A DNA stretch of 64,000 nucleotides from JAPOUP01 sp026708635 (GTDB lineage: Bacteria; Pseudomonadota; Alphaproteobacteria; Rhodobacterales; Rhodobacteraceae), in contig OZ241336.1 of the NCBI GenBank assembly GCA_965200115.1, positions 2,170,001 to 2,234,000 of the forward strand, read 5' to 3'. Numbering within the stretch: the first letter of the stretch is position 1; each line of letters opens with the position of its first letter. Shown piece after piece: positions 9,375 to 19,414 of the stretch. The position numbers and the translations under genes are program-made. The notes beneath the pieces are model-generated. The model did not search any database. It saw nothing but the letters and a program-made list of their open reading frames with translations, and was not told where the DNA came from.

Positions 9375-10750
9375 GGCGCGACCTCAAGCACGCGGGTCGC
9401 GGTGCCCGTCGATTCAAGCCAGTACCGCCGCAGCAGGTTACCGGCGGCATTCAGCCGAAATTCGGCGGAACCGCGCATGTCATCCATTGGCGTGAAATCC
9501 TTCGGCAGTTCACCGCGCGCCGCATCAACGGTATCGGCGGTCCAGGGCCGACCGACCAGTGCCCGTTCCGTGTGGGTGGCGCGTTTGGGGACTCCCGCCA
9601 TTCCACCGAACGCGACGCGCGCTTCGGTAACCGAACCGTTATGGACGGTGACGCTGATGCATCCGCAGACGGTCGAGATATCCTGGTCGAAACGTTTGGA
9701 AAGCTTGTAGCACTTCAGCCGATCGGGTTGGTGGGGAATTGTCACGGCCTCGACGAACTCGCCGGACCGCCGATCCTGCCGCCCGTAGTCGAGGAAGAAA
9801 TCCTCCAATGGCATTGACCGGCGCTCCGTCCCCCTGCGCAGGTGCAGGGTCGCGCCGAGCGCGATGAGAGGTGGCGGAGTGTCCCCTATGGGAGAACCGT
9901 TCGCGATGTTGCCGCCGACGGTGGCCGCGTTCCGGACCTGTACCGAACCGAACCGTCGGATCAGTTCAGCGAAATCCGGATACAGCGACGCAACCGACGC
10001 ACCAAGCTCCGCCAGACTTGCCAAAGCTCCGACGTGCAGTCCATCCCCGTCGGTTCTGATGGATTTCAGTTCCCGGATCCTTCCCAGAAACGCGATCGGT
10101 CCGAGGTCCCGAAGATCTTTCGTTACCCAGAGACCCACGTCCGTGGCTCCCGCGATCAGGACCGCGTCCGGGTTTTCCATATACCAGGACGAAAGTTCCT
10201 CCACGGTTTCCGGGCTGTGGCATTCCGCCTCCGGCCGCCCGGGATCGCCCAGGATCGCCAGATTCTCGTGCATCCATTCAGGAACGGGATGGGCCGCCGC
10301 CGCATTTGCCGCCCTGACGATCGGCGCATAGCCCGTACAGCGGCACAGGTTACCCGCGAGCCGGTCGTCGAAATCACTTTGTCGGTTAAGATGCGCCACG
10401 GCCATCGAAACCACGAAACCCGGCGTGCAGAAACCGCACTGCGAACCGTGGCATTCGATCATCGCCCGCTGCACGGGATGCAGCTGGCGCTCCGGACCGG
10501 CGATTCCCTCAACGGTTCGAACCGCCTTTCCGTGAAGCTGTGGCAGAAACAGTATACAGGCGTTCAGTGCGTGGGTTCCCCTATCGTCGGTCACCATAAC
10601 CGTACAGGCGCCACAGTCTCCCTCGTTGCAGCCTTCCTTCGTGCCGCAGAGCCGACGGGTCTCCCGCAGCCAGTCAAGCAGCGTGCGGGTAGGCTCGATT
10701 CCATCCAATTCGACCGGTTCGCCGTTCAGCAGAAACGCTAGACTTCCCAT
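9371..10750 (-). CDS. xdhA: Xanthine dehydrogenase, FAD and iron-sulfur subunit
   Basis: A 459-residue small subunit. The N-terminal plant-type 2Fe-2S domain has CGTKEGCNEGDCGACTV (about 36-52). The second cluster has CGFCTPGF and CRCTGY. The C-terminal FAD domain includes GGNIANGSPIGDTPP. It passes electrons from the Mo centre of XdhB to NAD+. It is the first gene of the operon, so the promoter should lie just upstream of 10750. Confidence 0.95.
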   Translation of the reverse strand: MGSLAFLLNGEPVELDGIEPTRTLLDWLRETRRLCGTKEGCNEGDCGACTVMVTDDRGTHALNACILFLPQLHGKAVRTVEGIAGPERQLHPVQRAMIECHGSQCGFCTPGFVVSMAVAHLNRQSDFDDRLAGNLCRCTGYAPIVRAANAAAAHPVPEWMHENLAILGDPGRPEAECHSPETVEELSSWYMENPDAVLIAGATDVGLWVTKDLRDLGPIAFLGRIRELKSIRTDGDGLHVGALASLAELGASVASLYPDFAELIRRFGSVQVRNAATVGGNIANGSPIGDTPPPLIALGATLHLRRGTERRSMPLEDFFLDYGRQDRRSGEFVEAVTIPHQPDRLKCYKLSKRFDQDISTVCGCISVTVHNGSVTEARVAFGGMAGVPKRATHTERALVGRPWTADTVDAARGELPKDFTPMDDMRGSAEFRLNAAGNLLRRYWLESTGTATRVLEVAP

Positions 10751-11186
10751 ACCTATATCCGCCGTGATGTTCCATTGTACGGGCCCGCTTCACGCACGGC
10801 CACCCCGCGGGGATCCGCGGCGTGCGGCCGCCGCCACTCTGGAAGCCAGCATTCGGTGTACATCTTTGTCACGCTCTCTTTCCGGCTGGGGCATCAGGAT
10901 CCGTCCTGTTTCCCGGTTGGTTCCGTTCGCGCCCATCAATATGACATCGCCGGGCGGGCGGGCAATGCCAAAGAATTCGAAGCTGGAGCGGATACCGGGA
11001 AGATTGAAATACCAAAGGAATAACGATAGCAATGCCTCCGGGCGTTACCGAAACACGCCATCGCCCCTCCGTCGGACTGGCGGCGTGGGCGGCGGCGGGC
11101 CCGATGATCACAACCTACAGGGAGGCTGTCCTTGACGGATATCCCCGTTCGGGGCAGGACACAAACGGGGCGGTGATGTTTTCTGA
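10751..11186. other. Intergenic region upstream of xdhA
   Basis: About 435 bases between xdhA and the end of the DUF1828 gene, both on the minus strand. It should contain the purine operon promoter. An 80-codon minus ORF (10790-11032) crosses it, but I see no homology or good ribosome binding site. I found no riboswitch-like structure by eye. Confidence 0.4.
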
Positions 11187-11951
11187 TTAGATATGTCGTT
11201 GAACCTTTTTCACGACATCTTCTGGCCCTCCAGACCAGACCGCGGGCGTAAGGTCAGAATTTACGGCGATTTCGTGGCTTTGCCTTGTGACCGCGCTCCT
11301 GTCCAAGCTCTCATAAATCAAGAACGGGACAATACCGGACACGTCATGCCGCTGCATTTCCATGGAGAAAAGAACGGCGCGCAAGACGGCTACGTCGTTT
11401 GTCGCCGGAAAGATGGCGGCGGTCTTTCCTCCCGGCGACCGCACCGCGATATCTACGGTATGGTGAGGCAACGACGGGATCAGTGGATCGGAAAGAGAGA
11501 CAGACTCCTCGCTGAAATTATCTTCCAGCGCTTTGACAAGGTCTTCCTTAAAGGCGCTCCTTACGACGTCACGATTCAGGAACAGCAGGTCCTGTATCCG
11601 CGCGAGAAAGGTAAGGAACGGTAGCGCGAGTGTCGAGATCCCCTCCTTTGGAACCCATTCAGTGCAGAAGACGCCGTCATCCTCCGAGAGAATCACTCCA
11701 TGATCACCCAGCAGTCCGGAAAGGGTTTCCATCCGGTTTTCGGAAGAGAGGTCGACCCCCTGACCCTCAAGGTCAAACAGAAGACTGCCGCTGTCCTCAA
11801 GGCGCGCTCGCTCACTCTCGACTCTCGCGTAGAAGCTGATGGCATCCCCCGAAAACCACGTGACAGGCGTCGACACCGCATAGCCGACCGGAACCTTTCG
11901 CACGATGAGTCCGTCACAAAAGGCGGCGCAGATTTCCTTCTTGAAGTTCAC
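11187..11951 (-). CDS. DUF1828/DUF1829-domain protein
   Basis: A 254-residue soluble protein. Residues about 28-115 match DUF1828 in pattern: GDAISFYARVE, then LEDSGSLLFDLEGQGVDL, then GLLGDHGVILSEDDGVFCTEW. The C-terminal third (IPSLPHHTVDIAVRSPGG onwards) fits the companion DUF1829 region. The function of both is unknown; family members are often near phage or mobile genes. It starts with GTG 11949-11951, which overlaps the stop of the upstream gene (GTGA), so the pair is co-translated. The operon sits between metabolic and housekeeping genes with no transposase beside it. Confidence 0.7.
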   Translation of the reverse strand: MNFKKEICAAFCDGLIVRKVPVGYAVSTPVTWFSGDAISFYARVESERARLEDSGSLLFDLEGQGVDLSSENRMETLSGLLGDHGVILSEDDGVFCTEWVPKEGISTLALPFLTFLARIQDLLFLNRDVVRSAFKEDLVKALEDNFSEESVSLSDPLIPSLPHHTVDIAVRSPGGKTAAIFPATNDVAVLRAVLFSMEMQRHDVSGIVPFLIYESLDRSAVTRQSHEIAVNSDLTPAVWSGGPEDVVKKVQRHI

Positions 11952-12427
11952 AGAAGACCCCCTCCTCCTGCAAATCGATAGCGCTCCGCGGCCATGCTGA
12001 GCGCACTGTCCTCAGTTACTCCAAATTCCACCGTACATTCCCGTTTCGAGAAAGACGGCCACGCGGACATCCTGTTTCTGTCTCTGAGAACGCCCGGGAA
12101 TGTATCGTGAACATCGCCCCGTACAAGATGACAATGCCAGTTCCGGTGGCTGGTATGAAGTTCATGGTGGCAAATCACCTTAAGCGTCTTTCCCGAACGC
12201 ATTGCAAGCGTGGTCCGGTAGGACTCCCTCTCTGCGCTTATCGCCACCAATACGACGAACCGTTCGCCCAGCGCCGCGAAGTTTACGACCCGCCACTTCC
12301 AGCCTCGGCCAAGCGAAAGCTTCTTTCGAGTCAAGGGGAACCTTGCCTTAGGAACGGTACCTGTCTGCCAGGGTCCGATGATCTTGAGGACCTTGTCGTG
12401 TCGAGTGGCGATTTCGGCCTCGGACAT
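11948..12427 (-). CDS. Uncharacterised protein, partner of the DUF1828 gene
   Basis: About 159 residues from MSEAEIATRHDK; a longer ORF reaches 12469. ATG 12425-12427 has GGAAG close upstream. I do not recognise a family. The N-terminal half reads like a small beta-rich domain (WKWRVVNFAALGERFVVLVAIS). A histidine-rich stretch follows, HHELHTSHRNWHCHL, which might bind metal. The 4-nt overlap with the DUF1828 gene is the strongest sign that the two act together. Function is not assigned. Confidence 0.55.
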   Translation of the reverse strand: MSEAEIATRHDKVLKIIGPWQTGTVPKARFPLTRKKLSLGRGWKWRVVNFAALGERFVVLVAISAERESYRTTLAMRSGKTLKVICHHELHTSHRNWHCHLVRGDVHDTFPGVLRDRNRMSAWPSFSKRECTVEFGVTEDSALSMAAERYRFAGGGGLL

Positions 12428-12537
12428 CCACTTCCATGACGGATAGCCCAGAGGCGGCCGGTTCCGCAAACTCCGCCACCGTTCCCGGCGCTAACCATGG
12501 CATTCCAACCCGGCCCCGGCTGGGTTAGCGTGCCGGC

Positions 12538-15500
12538 ATGAAACAGGATCCCCAATTCATCCATCTTCGCCTTCATACCGAACACTCGCTTCTGGAAGGC
12601 GCCGTCCGGGTCCGGAACCTGGCGAAAATCTGCGCCGACGCCGAAATGCCGGCCGTTGCCGTGACCGACACAAACAACATGTTCGCCGCGCTGGAATTTT
12701 CGGAACTGGCCGCCGAGGGGGGACTGCAGCCGATCATCGGATGCCAGCTCGATCTGGAGTTCGCGGTGACCGGTACCGACGTCAGGGTAAGGACCCCGGC
12801 GCCTGTCGTTCTTCTGGCACAGAACGAATCAGGCTACCGCAACCTGATGAAGCTGAACTCCTGTTTCTACCTGCGCGGCGACGGCGCCACACCGCGCGTC
12901 ACCGTCGATGAACTTTGCGGACATTCCGATGGGCTGATCCTGCTGACCGGCGGACCGGATGGGCCGCTGGGAAAGCTGGTGCGGGACGGCGGCTCCGGGC
13001 GGGGACTGGAACTTCTCCAACGCCTCTCAGACGCGTTTCCCGCAAGAACCTATGTCGAGCTTCAGCGGCATCCCGAAGAGGGCACAGGCCTTCCGGAGGC
13101 CGAACGCCAGACAGAAAGATGGTTTGTCGAAACCGCCTATGCGCTCGGTCTTCCGATCGTGGCGACCAACGACGTCTACTTCCCCGATCAGGATATGTAC
13201 GAGGCGCACGACGCGCTCATCTGCATCGCCGAAGGCACCTATGTCGACCAAAGGGAACCGCGCCGACGCCTGACGCCGCAGCACCGTTTCAAGAACCCTC
13301 GGGAAATGGCGACGCTGTTCGCCGATCTCCCGGAAGCGCTTGAAAACACGGTCGAGATCGCCCAGAGATGCGCGTTCCGGGCAACCAAACGTCAGCCGAT
13401 TTTACCCGGCTTCGCCGATAATGAGGTAGAGGAACTGCGCCGGCAGGCCCGTGAGGGTCTCAATGAACGCCTCGCGGCCATCGACCCGTCGGCCTCGAGG
13501 GAAGAGTACGAGCGTCGCCTCAAGTTCGAACTGGACCTTATCGAGAAGATGGGCTTCACCGGATACTTCCTGATCGTCGCGGATTTCATCAAGTGGGCGA
13601 AGGGACAGAACATCCCGGTCGGGCCCGGCCGCGGGTCGGGTGCGGGATCGCTGGCCGCATACGCGCTGACCATAACCGATCTTGATCCCCTGCGCTACGG
13701 CCTGCTCTTCGAGCGGTTCCTGAACCCGGAGCGGGTCAGCATGCCTGACTTTGACATCGATTTCTGCATGAACCGCCGCGAGGAGGTGATCGAGTACGTG
13801 CAGAGCAGATATGGCCGCGACCGGGTCGCGCAGATCATCACTTTCGGGGCGCTTCTGTCGAAAGCCGCCGTAAGGGATGTCGGACGGGTCCTGCAGATGC
13901 CATATGGCCAGGTGGACCGTCTGGCGAAGATGATCCCGGTCGAGGGCGTGAAGCCGGTAAGCATCGAACAGGCGCTGAAGGATGAGCCGCGCCTGCGGAA
14001 AGCTGCCGAGGAGGAAATCGTCAGTCGCCTGCTGAACTACGGTAACCAGCTGGAAGGGCTTCTTCGCAACGCGTCGACGCACGCGGCGGGAGTGGTGATC
14101 GGTGACCGGCCACTCGATGAGCTGGTTCCGCTGTATCAGGACTTCCGATCGGAAATGCCGGCCAGCCAGTTCAGTATGAAATGGGTGGAGGCTGCGGGAC
14201 TGGTCAAGTTCGACTTCCTCGGACTCAAGACGCTCACGATGATCCAGAACGCCGTTGATCTGCTCAAACGGCGTGGAATCGAGATCGACCAGGGCAACAT
14301 CCCGCTGGACGACGAAAAGACCTTCGATCTTTACACCAGGGCCAGGACGGTGGCGGTGTTCCAGGTGGAAAGCGCGGGCATGATGGACGCGCTGAGACGC
14401 ATGAAGCCCACCTGTATCGAGGACATCGTCGCACTGGTGGCGCTCTACCGCCCCGGTCCGATGGAAAACATTCCAAAATACTGCGAGGTCAAGAACGGGC
14501 TTTCGAAACGCGAATTCCTTCACCCGACCATAGATCACATCCTGGACGAAACGCAGGGGATAATCGTCTATCAGGAACAGGTGATGCAGATCGCCCGGGA
14601 GATGGCGGGATACTCGCTCGGCGGCGCGGATCTTCTTCGGCGCGCGATGGGCAAGAAAATCAAGGAGGAAATGGACGCCGAACGACCCAAGTTCCTTGAG
14701 GGAGCGAGAAAGAACGGGGTCGATGCCGGAACAGCGGTCAAGGTCTGGAACCTGCTGGAAAAATTCGCGAACTACGGTTTCAACAAATCACACGCGGTCG
14801 CCTATGCGGTCGTCAGCTATCAGACGGCATGGCTAAAGGCGAACCATCCCGTCGAATTCATGGCGGGAGTGATGAATTGCGACCTTCATCTCACGGACAA
14901 GCTATCGGTGTATGCCGAGGAGGTTCGGCGCGAACTCGGGATCGAGATCGTACCGCCCTGCGTCAACCGGTCCGACACGACCTTCAGCGTTCACGAAGGC
15001 AAGGTGGTCTATGCCCTCGGAGCGCTGAAGAACGTGGGCGTGGAGGCGATGCGGCTGATTACCGGTGCCCGTGGGGACAGGCCATTCGTCACTCTCTTCG
15101 ACCTGGCGCGCCGGGCGGACCTCAAGCGGATAGGCAAGCGTCCCATGGAAATGCTCGCGCGGGCGGGAGCCTTTGACCGACTTGACCCCAACCGCAAAAG
15201 GGTACTCGAATCCCTTGATGCGCTGACCGCCTATTCGATAGCGTCGCATGACCAGAGAAATTCCAGTCAGGCATCTTTATTCGGAGAGACCGGGGACGAC
15301 CTACCCGAACCCCGTCTGGCTCCGGTTGAAGACTGGCTTCCGCAGGAGAGGCTTGCGGAAGAGCATACGGCGATTGGCTTTTATCTCACAGGCCATCCAC
15401 TGGACGATTACGTGGCGCCGCTCAGGCGACAGGGCGTTACGAGCCTGGCCGATGTGGCCGTGCGGGCCGAACGCGCTCCGCTGGTGGCCAAGGTCGGCGG

Positions 15501-15984
15501 TACCGTCCTGAGGAAGCAGGAGCGAAAGTCGGCGAAGGGTGACCGTTTCGCGTACGTGCAGATCTCCGATCCAACCGGGCTGCACGAAGCCATCGTTTTT
15601 TCCGATGTGTTCGCGGCGGCTGGCGAGCGCCTCGAACCGGGCAATAACGTTGTCATGACCCTAACGGCGAACATGGAAGGCAACCAGCTGAGGCTGCGCG
15701 TGCGTTCCGTGGACCCAGTCAGCGAGGTGATTGCGGACGCCGGACCGCCGGGGTTGAGGATTTTCGTCGAGAATGTTGAGGCGGTGACCTCCACCGCCTC
15801 ATTGCTTGAGCGTGCCGACGGGAAAGCCGGATCAAGGACATACGGCGAGGTCCAGCTTTGCCTAAGGTCCCCGGATCTCCCGGGAGAGTTGGAAATCGCG
15901 CTCGGAGACCGGTTCCAGGTCAATCCCCGGATCAAGGGCGCGCTTAAGGCAATCAACGGCGTGCTGCAGGTGGAAGACACCTAA
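12538..15984 (+). CDS. dnaE: DNA polymerase III subunit alpha
   Basis: The 1148-residue replicative polymerase subunit. The PHP domain opens the protein (FIHLRLHTEHSLLEGAV, residues 8-24). The palm active site has PDFDIDFC near residues 402-410, with KFDFLGLKTL near 556 supplying the later conserved Asp. The fingers include GIIVYQEQVMQIA and ANYGFNKSHAVAYA. A C-terminal OB-fold (about 985-1075) follows. Length is that of alphaproteobacterial DnaE1. The gene appears monocistronic, diverging from the DUF1828 pair. Confidence 0.97.
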   Translation: MKQDPQFIHLRLHTEHSLLEGAVRVRNLAKICADAEMPAVAVTDTNNMFAALEFSELAAEGGLQPIIGCQLDLEFAVTGTDVRVRTPAPVVLLAQNESGYRNLMKLNSCFYLRGDGATPRVTVDELCGHSDGLILLTGGPDGPLGKLVRDGGSGRGLELLQRLSDAFPARTYVELQRHPEEGTGLPEAERQTERWFVETAYALGLPIVATNDVYFPDQDMYEAHDALICIAEGTYVDQREPRRRLTPQHRFKNPREMATLFADLPEALENTVEIAQRCAFRATKRQPILPGFADNEVEELRRQAREGLNERLAAIDPSASREEYERRLKFELDLIEKMGFTGYFLIVADFIKWAKGQNIPVGPGRGSGAGSLAAYALTITDLDPLRYGLLFERFLNPERVSMPDFDIDFCMNRREEVIEYVQSRYGRDRVAQIITFGALLSKAAVRDVGRVLQMPYGQVDRLAKMIPVEGVKPVSIEQALKDEPRLRKAAEEEIVSRLLNYGNQLEGLLRNASTHAAGVVIGDRPLDELVPLYQDFRSEMPASQFSMKWVEAAGLVKFDFLGLKTLTMIQNAVDLLKRRGIEIDQGNIPLDDEKTFDLYTRARTVAVFQVESAGMMDALRRMKPTCIEDIVALVALYRPGPMENIPKYCEVKNGLSKREFLHPTIDHILDETQGIIVYQEQVMQIAREMAGYSLGGADLLRRAMGKKIKEEMDAERPKFLEGARKNGVDAGTAVKVWNLLEKFANYGFNKSHAVAYAVVSYQTAWLKANHPVEFMAGVMNCDLHLTDKLSVYAEEVRRELGIEIVPPCVNRSDTTFSVHEGKVVYALGALKNVGVEAMRLITGARGDRPFVTLFDLARRADLKRIGKRPMEMLARAGAFDRLDPNRKRVLESLDALTAYSIASHDQRNSSQASLFGETGDDLPEPRLAPVEDWLPQERLAEEHTAIGFYLTGHPLDDYVAPLRRQGVTSLADVAVRAERAPLVAKVGGTVLRKQERKSAKGDRFAYVQISDPTGLHEAIVFSDVFAAAGERLEPGNNVVMTLTANMEGNQLRLRVRSVDPVSEVIADAGPPGLRIFVENVEAVTSTASLLERADGKAGSRTYGEVQLCLRSPDLPGELEIALGDRFQVNPRIKGALKAINGVLQVEDT

Positions 15985-16128
15985 AGACACCGTAGATCAG
16001 CGCTTCCGGATCTTTCCAACCATATCGGTCATCCGCCGGCCTCCATTATTCCCGTGCGTGGACCTGTTCCTTGCCTCCCGCGACACCATCCGCTAGACGG
16101 CGCACGATCACTACGGCGATGCGCACAA

Positions 16129-17634
16129 ATGGCACGACCAAAGAAGCCATCACGCCCGATGGCCCGAACTCCCAAAGGGTTCCGCGACTGTTTCGGCATC
16201 GAGGTCGCCGAGCGGGGCCGGATTCTTTCTCTTATCGCCGAGGTTTACGATCGCTACGGCTTCGATCCCCTGGAAAGCCCTGCAGTCGAGACAGTCGAGT
16301 CGCTCGGAAAGTTCCTGCCCGATCTCGATCGCCCCAATGCCGGGGTGTTTGCCTGGCAGGACGACGAAGACGCCAACTGGCTGGCACTCCGCTACGACCT
16401 GACCGCACCGCTGGCAAGAGTCTATGCGCAGCACCGCAATGAGCTACCGACGCCTTACAGGCGTTACGCGATGGGACCTGTCTGGCGTAACGAAAAACCG
16501 GGCCCCGGACGGTTCCGGCAGTTCTATCAATGCGACGCCGACACCGTCGGCTCCGCCAGCCCGGCCGCCGACACCGAAATCTGCGCGATGCTGTGCGACG
16601 CACTTGAATGCATAGGCGTGTCGCGCGGCGACTATATCGTCCGCATCAACAGCCGGAGGGTTCTCAACGGCGTGATGGAAGTCGCGGGAATCCTCGATCC
16701 ATCGAAACCGGAGCGATTTGCCGAAGAGCGGGGTATCGTTTTGCGCGCGATCGACAAGCTCGACCGGCTGGGTCACCGGGGAGTGAGAGCGCTTCTTGGC
16801 GAGGGAAGAAGGGACGAGAGCGGCGATTTCACCGAGGGAGCGCGTCTTTCGGATGATCAGGCGGATATGGTTATGGGTTTCGTGGAGGCCGGGCGCCCGG
16901 ACATATCCGCGACCTTGGCCCGCCTCCGCGAACTGACATCGGGTTCCGACACCGGCGCTACGGGAGTGGACGAGTTGGAGAGAATCGGGGAATCCCTCGA
17001 CGTGCAAGGCTACGGCTCGAACCGGATCGAAATAGATCCGTCCGTCGTGCGGGGCCTCGGCTACTACACAGGACCTGTGTTCGAGGCCGAACTCACCTTC
17101 GATATCACGGATGAAAAAGGACGCAGGCGCCGGTTCGGAAGCGTGGCGGGAGGGGGGCGCTACGACGATCTGGTCAAGCGATTCACCGGGCAGGAAGTGC
17201 CGGCGACAGGTATCTCCTTAGGTGTCGACCGACTTCTGGCCGCACTGCGGGCGAGGGGCGTCGGCGGCGCGATGACCGGCCCGGTGCTGGTGACGGTGAT
17301 GGACCGCGACCGCATCGGGGACTATCAGGCCATGGTCGCCGAGCTGCGCGGGGCCGGCATCCGGGCAGAGATGTACCTTGGCAATCCAAGGAATTTCGGA
17401 AGCCAGCTCAGATACGCGGACAGGCGCGACTGTCCGTTTGCGATCATTCAGGGCACTGACGAGCGCGCGCGGGACTGCTTGATAGTCAAGAACCTCGCGC
17501 TTGGCAAACGCCTCGCCACCGAAATCGCCTCCAACGAGGAATGGAGAAACCAGCCCGCCCAACGGGAGATCCCGCGCGCCGATCTCGTGTCGGAAATATC
17601 CGGGTGTATCGGTGCCGCCAAACGGATGCGGTGA
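16129..17634 (+). CDS. hisS: Histidyl-tRNA synthetase
   Basis: A 501-residue class II aminoacyl-tRNA synthetase. Motif 2 is RYAMGPVWRNEKPGPGRFRQFYQCD (about 111), with the histidine-binding strand GLGYYTGPVFEAEL near 308 and motif 3 GVDRLLAAL near 365. I start at ATG 16129-16131 (MARPKKPSRPMARTPKGFRD); the 25 residues before it in the open frame look unlike protein. It charges tRNA-His and is the first gene of a hisS-hisZ-hisG run. Confidence 0.95.
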   Translation: MARPKKPSRPMARTPKGFRDCFGIEVAERGRILSLIAEVYDRYGFDPLESPAVETVESLGKFLPDLDRPNAGVFAWQDDEDANWLALRYDLTAPLARVYAQHRNELPTPYRRYAMGPVWRNEKPGPGRFRQFYQCDADTVGSASPAADTEICAMLCDALECIGVSRGDYIVRINSRRVLNGVMEVAGILDPSKPERFAEERGIVLRAIDKLDRLGHRGVRALLGEGRRDESGDFTEGARLSDDQADMVMGFVEAGRPDISATLARLRELTSGSDTGATGVDELERIGESLDVQGYGSNRIEIDPSVVRGLGYYTGPVFEAELTFDITDEKGRRRRFGSVAGGGRYDDLVKRFTGQEVPATGISLGVDRLLAALRARGVGGAMTGPVLVTVMDRDRIGDYQAMVAELRGAGIRAEMYLGNPRNFGSQLRYADRRDCPFAIIQGTDERARDCLIVKNLALGKRLATEIASNEEWRNQPAQREIPRADLVSEISGCIGAAKRMR

Positions 17635-17642
17635 TTCAGCCG

Positions 17643-18725
17643 ATGACCGAGAGAGCGCTTGAGGCTGAACTTACGCGTATTGCCGCGGCCTTTGTCGACG
17701 CGGGCGCCGAGATGGTTGAGCCGCCGGTTCTTTTGTCGGCCAGATCGCTTCTGGATCTGTATGGTGAGGACATCCGCGGCCGCGCCTACACCACCCGCGA
17801 TCCATTGGCGGGCGAGCTGATGCTTCGACCGGACTTCACGGTACCCGTCGCGCAGATGCATCTGGACATGGGTCGGGAGGTGGGGCGCTACGCTTACTCC
17901 GGGAAAGTGTTCCGCACGCAGGAAACGGGCGCGACCCGCCCGTCAGAATATGTTCAGGTCGGCTTCGAGGTGTTTGGAGACCATGCCCGGCACCTTGCGG
18001 ATGCCGAGGTGTTTTCGCTCTTTTCAAGCGTTCTGGAGCCCATGCGCCTAAGGGCGGCGACCGGCGATATCGGCGTTCTTATGGCCGCGGTTCTCGGACT
18101 TTCGACAACCGATACGCGAAAAGCGGCGTTGATGCGTCATATCTGGAGACCTTACCGGTTCCGCGAACTGCTGGACCGGTTCGGAGGTCGCTCACCGATA
18201 CCGACGGCCCGCGCCGAACTGGTCGAACACGCCCGACGCATCGAAAGGACACCGGAAACGGGTCCGGTGATCGGACTGCGGACCATTGATGAAATTGAGG
18301 CGCGCGTCCAGACGCTTGTCGACGATGCCGAGGCGCCACCGATCCCTTCCAACGAGGTCAGTCTGATCGAGGAGATCGTGAATTTGCGCGAAATGGCGCC
18401 AGTGGCGCTTTCGCGACTCAGAAGAATCGCCGAATCCCTACCGGGGACGGCACCGGCGGTCGAGCGGTTCGCCATACGTCTTGACACGCTGGAAGCCAAC
18501 GGCGTTGACACATCAGCGCTCAGCTTTGAGGGAAGTTACGGCCGGACAACCATGGAATATTACGATGGCTTCGTGTTCGGCTTCTACTCCGACGCGCGCC
18601 CCGACCTGCCCCCGGTGGCCACGGGTGGCCGTTACGACGCGCTTACCCGCGCCCTGGGCGGCGATGGCGCGGCGCCCGCAATTGGCGGGGTGGTCAGGCC
18701 AGCGCTCATGATGGAACTGTCATGA
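17643..18725 (+). CDS. hisZ: ATP phosphoribosyltransferase regulatory subunit
   Basis: A 360-residue catalytically inactive HisS paralogue required by the short form of HisG. It keeps the class II fold blocks (ELMLRPDFTVPVAQMHL, YAYSGKVFRTQE, GGRYDALTRALGG) and lacks a full aminoacylation set. ATG 17643 gives the usual N-terminus MTERALEAEL. An alternative GTG at 17631 would overlap the hisS stop (GTGA) and add four residues. It overlaps hisG by 4 nt. Confidence 0.93.
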   Translation: MTERALEAELTRIAAAFVDAGAEMVEPPVLLSARSLLDLYGEDIRGRAYTTRDPLAGELMLRPDFTVPVAQMHLDMGREVGRYAYSGKVFRTQETGATRPSEYVQVGFEVFGDHARHLADAEVFSLFSSVLEPMRLRAATGDIGVLMAAVLGLSTTDTRKAALMRHIWRPYRFRELLDRFGGRSPIPTARAELVEHARRIERTPETGPVIGLRTIDEIEARVQTLVDDAEAPPIPSNEVSLIEEIVNLREMAPVALSRLRRIAESLPGTAPAVERFAIRLDTLEANGVDTSALSFEGSYGRTTMEYYDGFVFGFYSDARPDLPPVATGGRYDALTRALGGDGAAPAIGGVVRPALMMELS

Positions 18726-19414
18726 CGCTCAAACTCGGCGTTCCGTCGAAGGGCCGTCTCAAGGATGGAACGTTCCAATGGTTCGGTGAACGTGGCGTAA
18801 CCCTGTCACTCGCCGGTACCTACCGTGAATACTCCGGCAGCGTGAAAGGAGTGCCCGGCGTCGAACTGGTGCTTATGTCGGCCGGAGAAATTCCCCGCGA
18901 GCTCCAGGGCGGGCGCATTCATCTTGGGGTGACGGGCTCCGATCTCGTGCGTGAGTCCCTGCTGCACTGGAGAACCGAAACGGAGGAAGTCGCGCAACTT
19001 GGATTCGGGCATGCCGAACTGGTGGTCGCGGTTCCGAGGTGCTGGATAGACGTCGACACACTGGACGACCTTGATGACGTCGCGTCGGCGTTCCGGCAAG
19101 TTCACGGTCGCCGGCTGCGCATCGCCACAAAATACCATCGACTGGTGCGGGAATTCCTCAAGGAGAATGGAGTGGCGGACTATCTGCTCGTCGACAGCCA
19201 GGGCGCGACGGAAGGCACCGTGCGGAACCAGACCGCCGAGGCTATCGCTGACCTCGTATCGACGGGAGAGACACTGCAGGCAAACGGCCTGAAGATTCTG
19301 TCGAACGGAGTCATCCATCGTAGCCAGGCAACTCTGTTTCAATCGCGACAGGCAGGTTGGGGAACGTCGGAAATGGCCATACTCAAGGACCTGAGGACGC
19401 GGCTGGGCTCATGA
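18722..19414 (+). CDS. hisG: ATP phosphoribosyltransferase, short form
   Basis: The 230-residue catalytic subunit that joins ATP and PRPP in the first step of histidine synthesis. It has the PRPP-binding loop DSQGATEGTVRNQTAEAI and the LGVTGSDLVRE and IATKYHRLVREF blocks. The short length means it lacks the C-terminal regulatory domain and depends on HisZ, encoded immediately upstream with an ATGA overlap. Confidence 0.95.
   Translation: MTLKLGVPSKGRLKDGTFQWFGERGVTLSLAGTYREYSGSVKGVPGVELVLMSAGEIPRELQGGRIHLGVTGSDLVRESLLHWRTETEEVAQLGFGHAELVVAVPRCWIDVDTLDDLDDVASAFRQVHGRRLRIATKYHRLVREFLKENGVADYLLVDSQGATEGTVRNQTAEAIADLVSTGETLQANGLKILSNGVIHRSQATLFQSRQAGWGTSEMAILKDLRTRLGS

Noticed and set aside
10751..10800. 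Possible purine or molybdenum-cofactor riboswitch before xdhA
   Set aside because: I looked for the conserved junction motifs of known classes and saw none.
10790..11032. 80-codon minus ORF upstream of xdhA
   Set aside because: Charged low-complexity end, no good start signal, and it lies where the xdh promoter must be.
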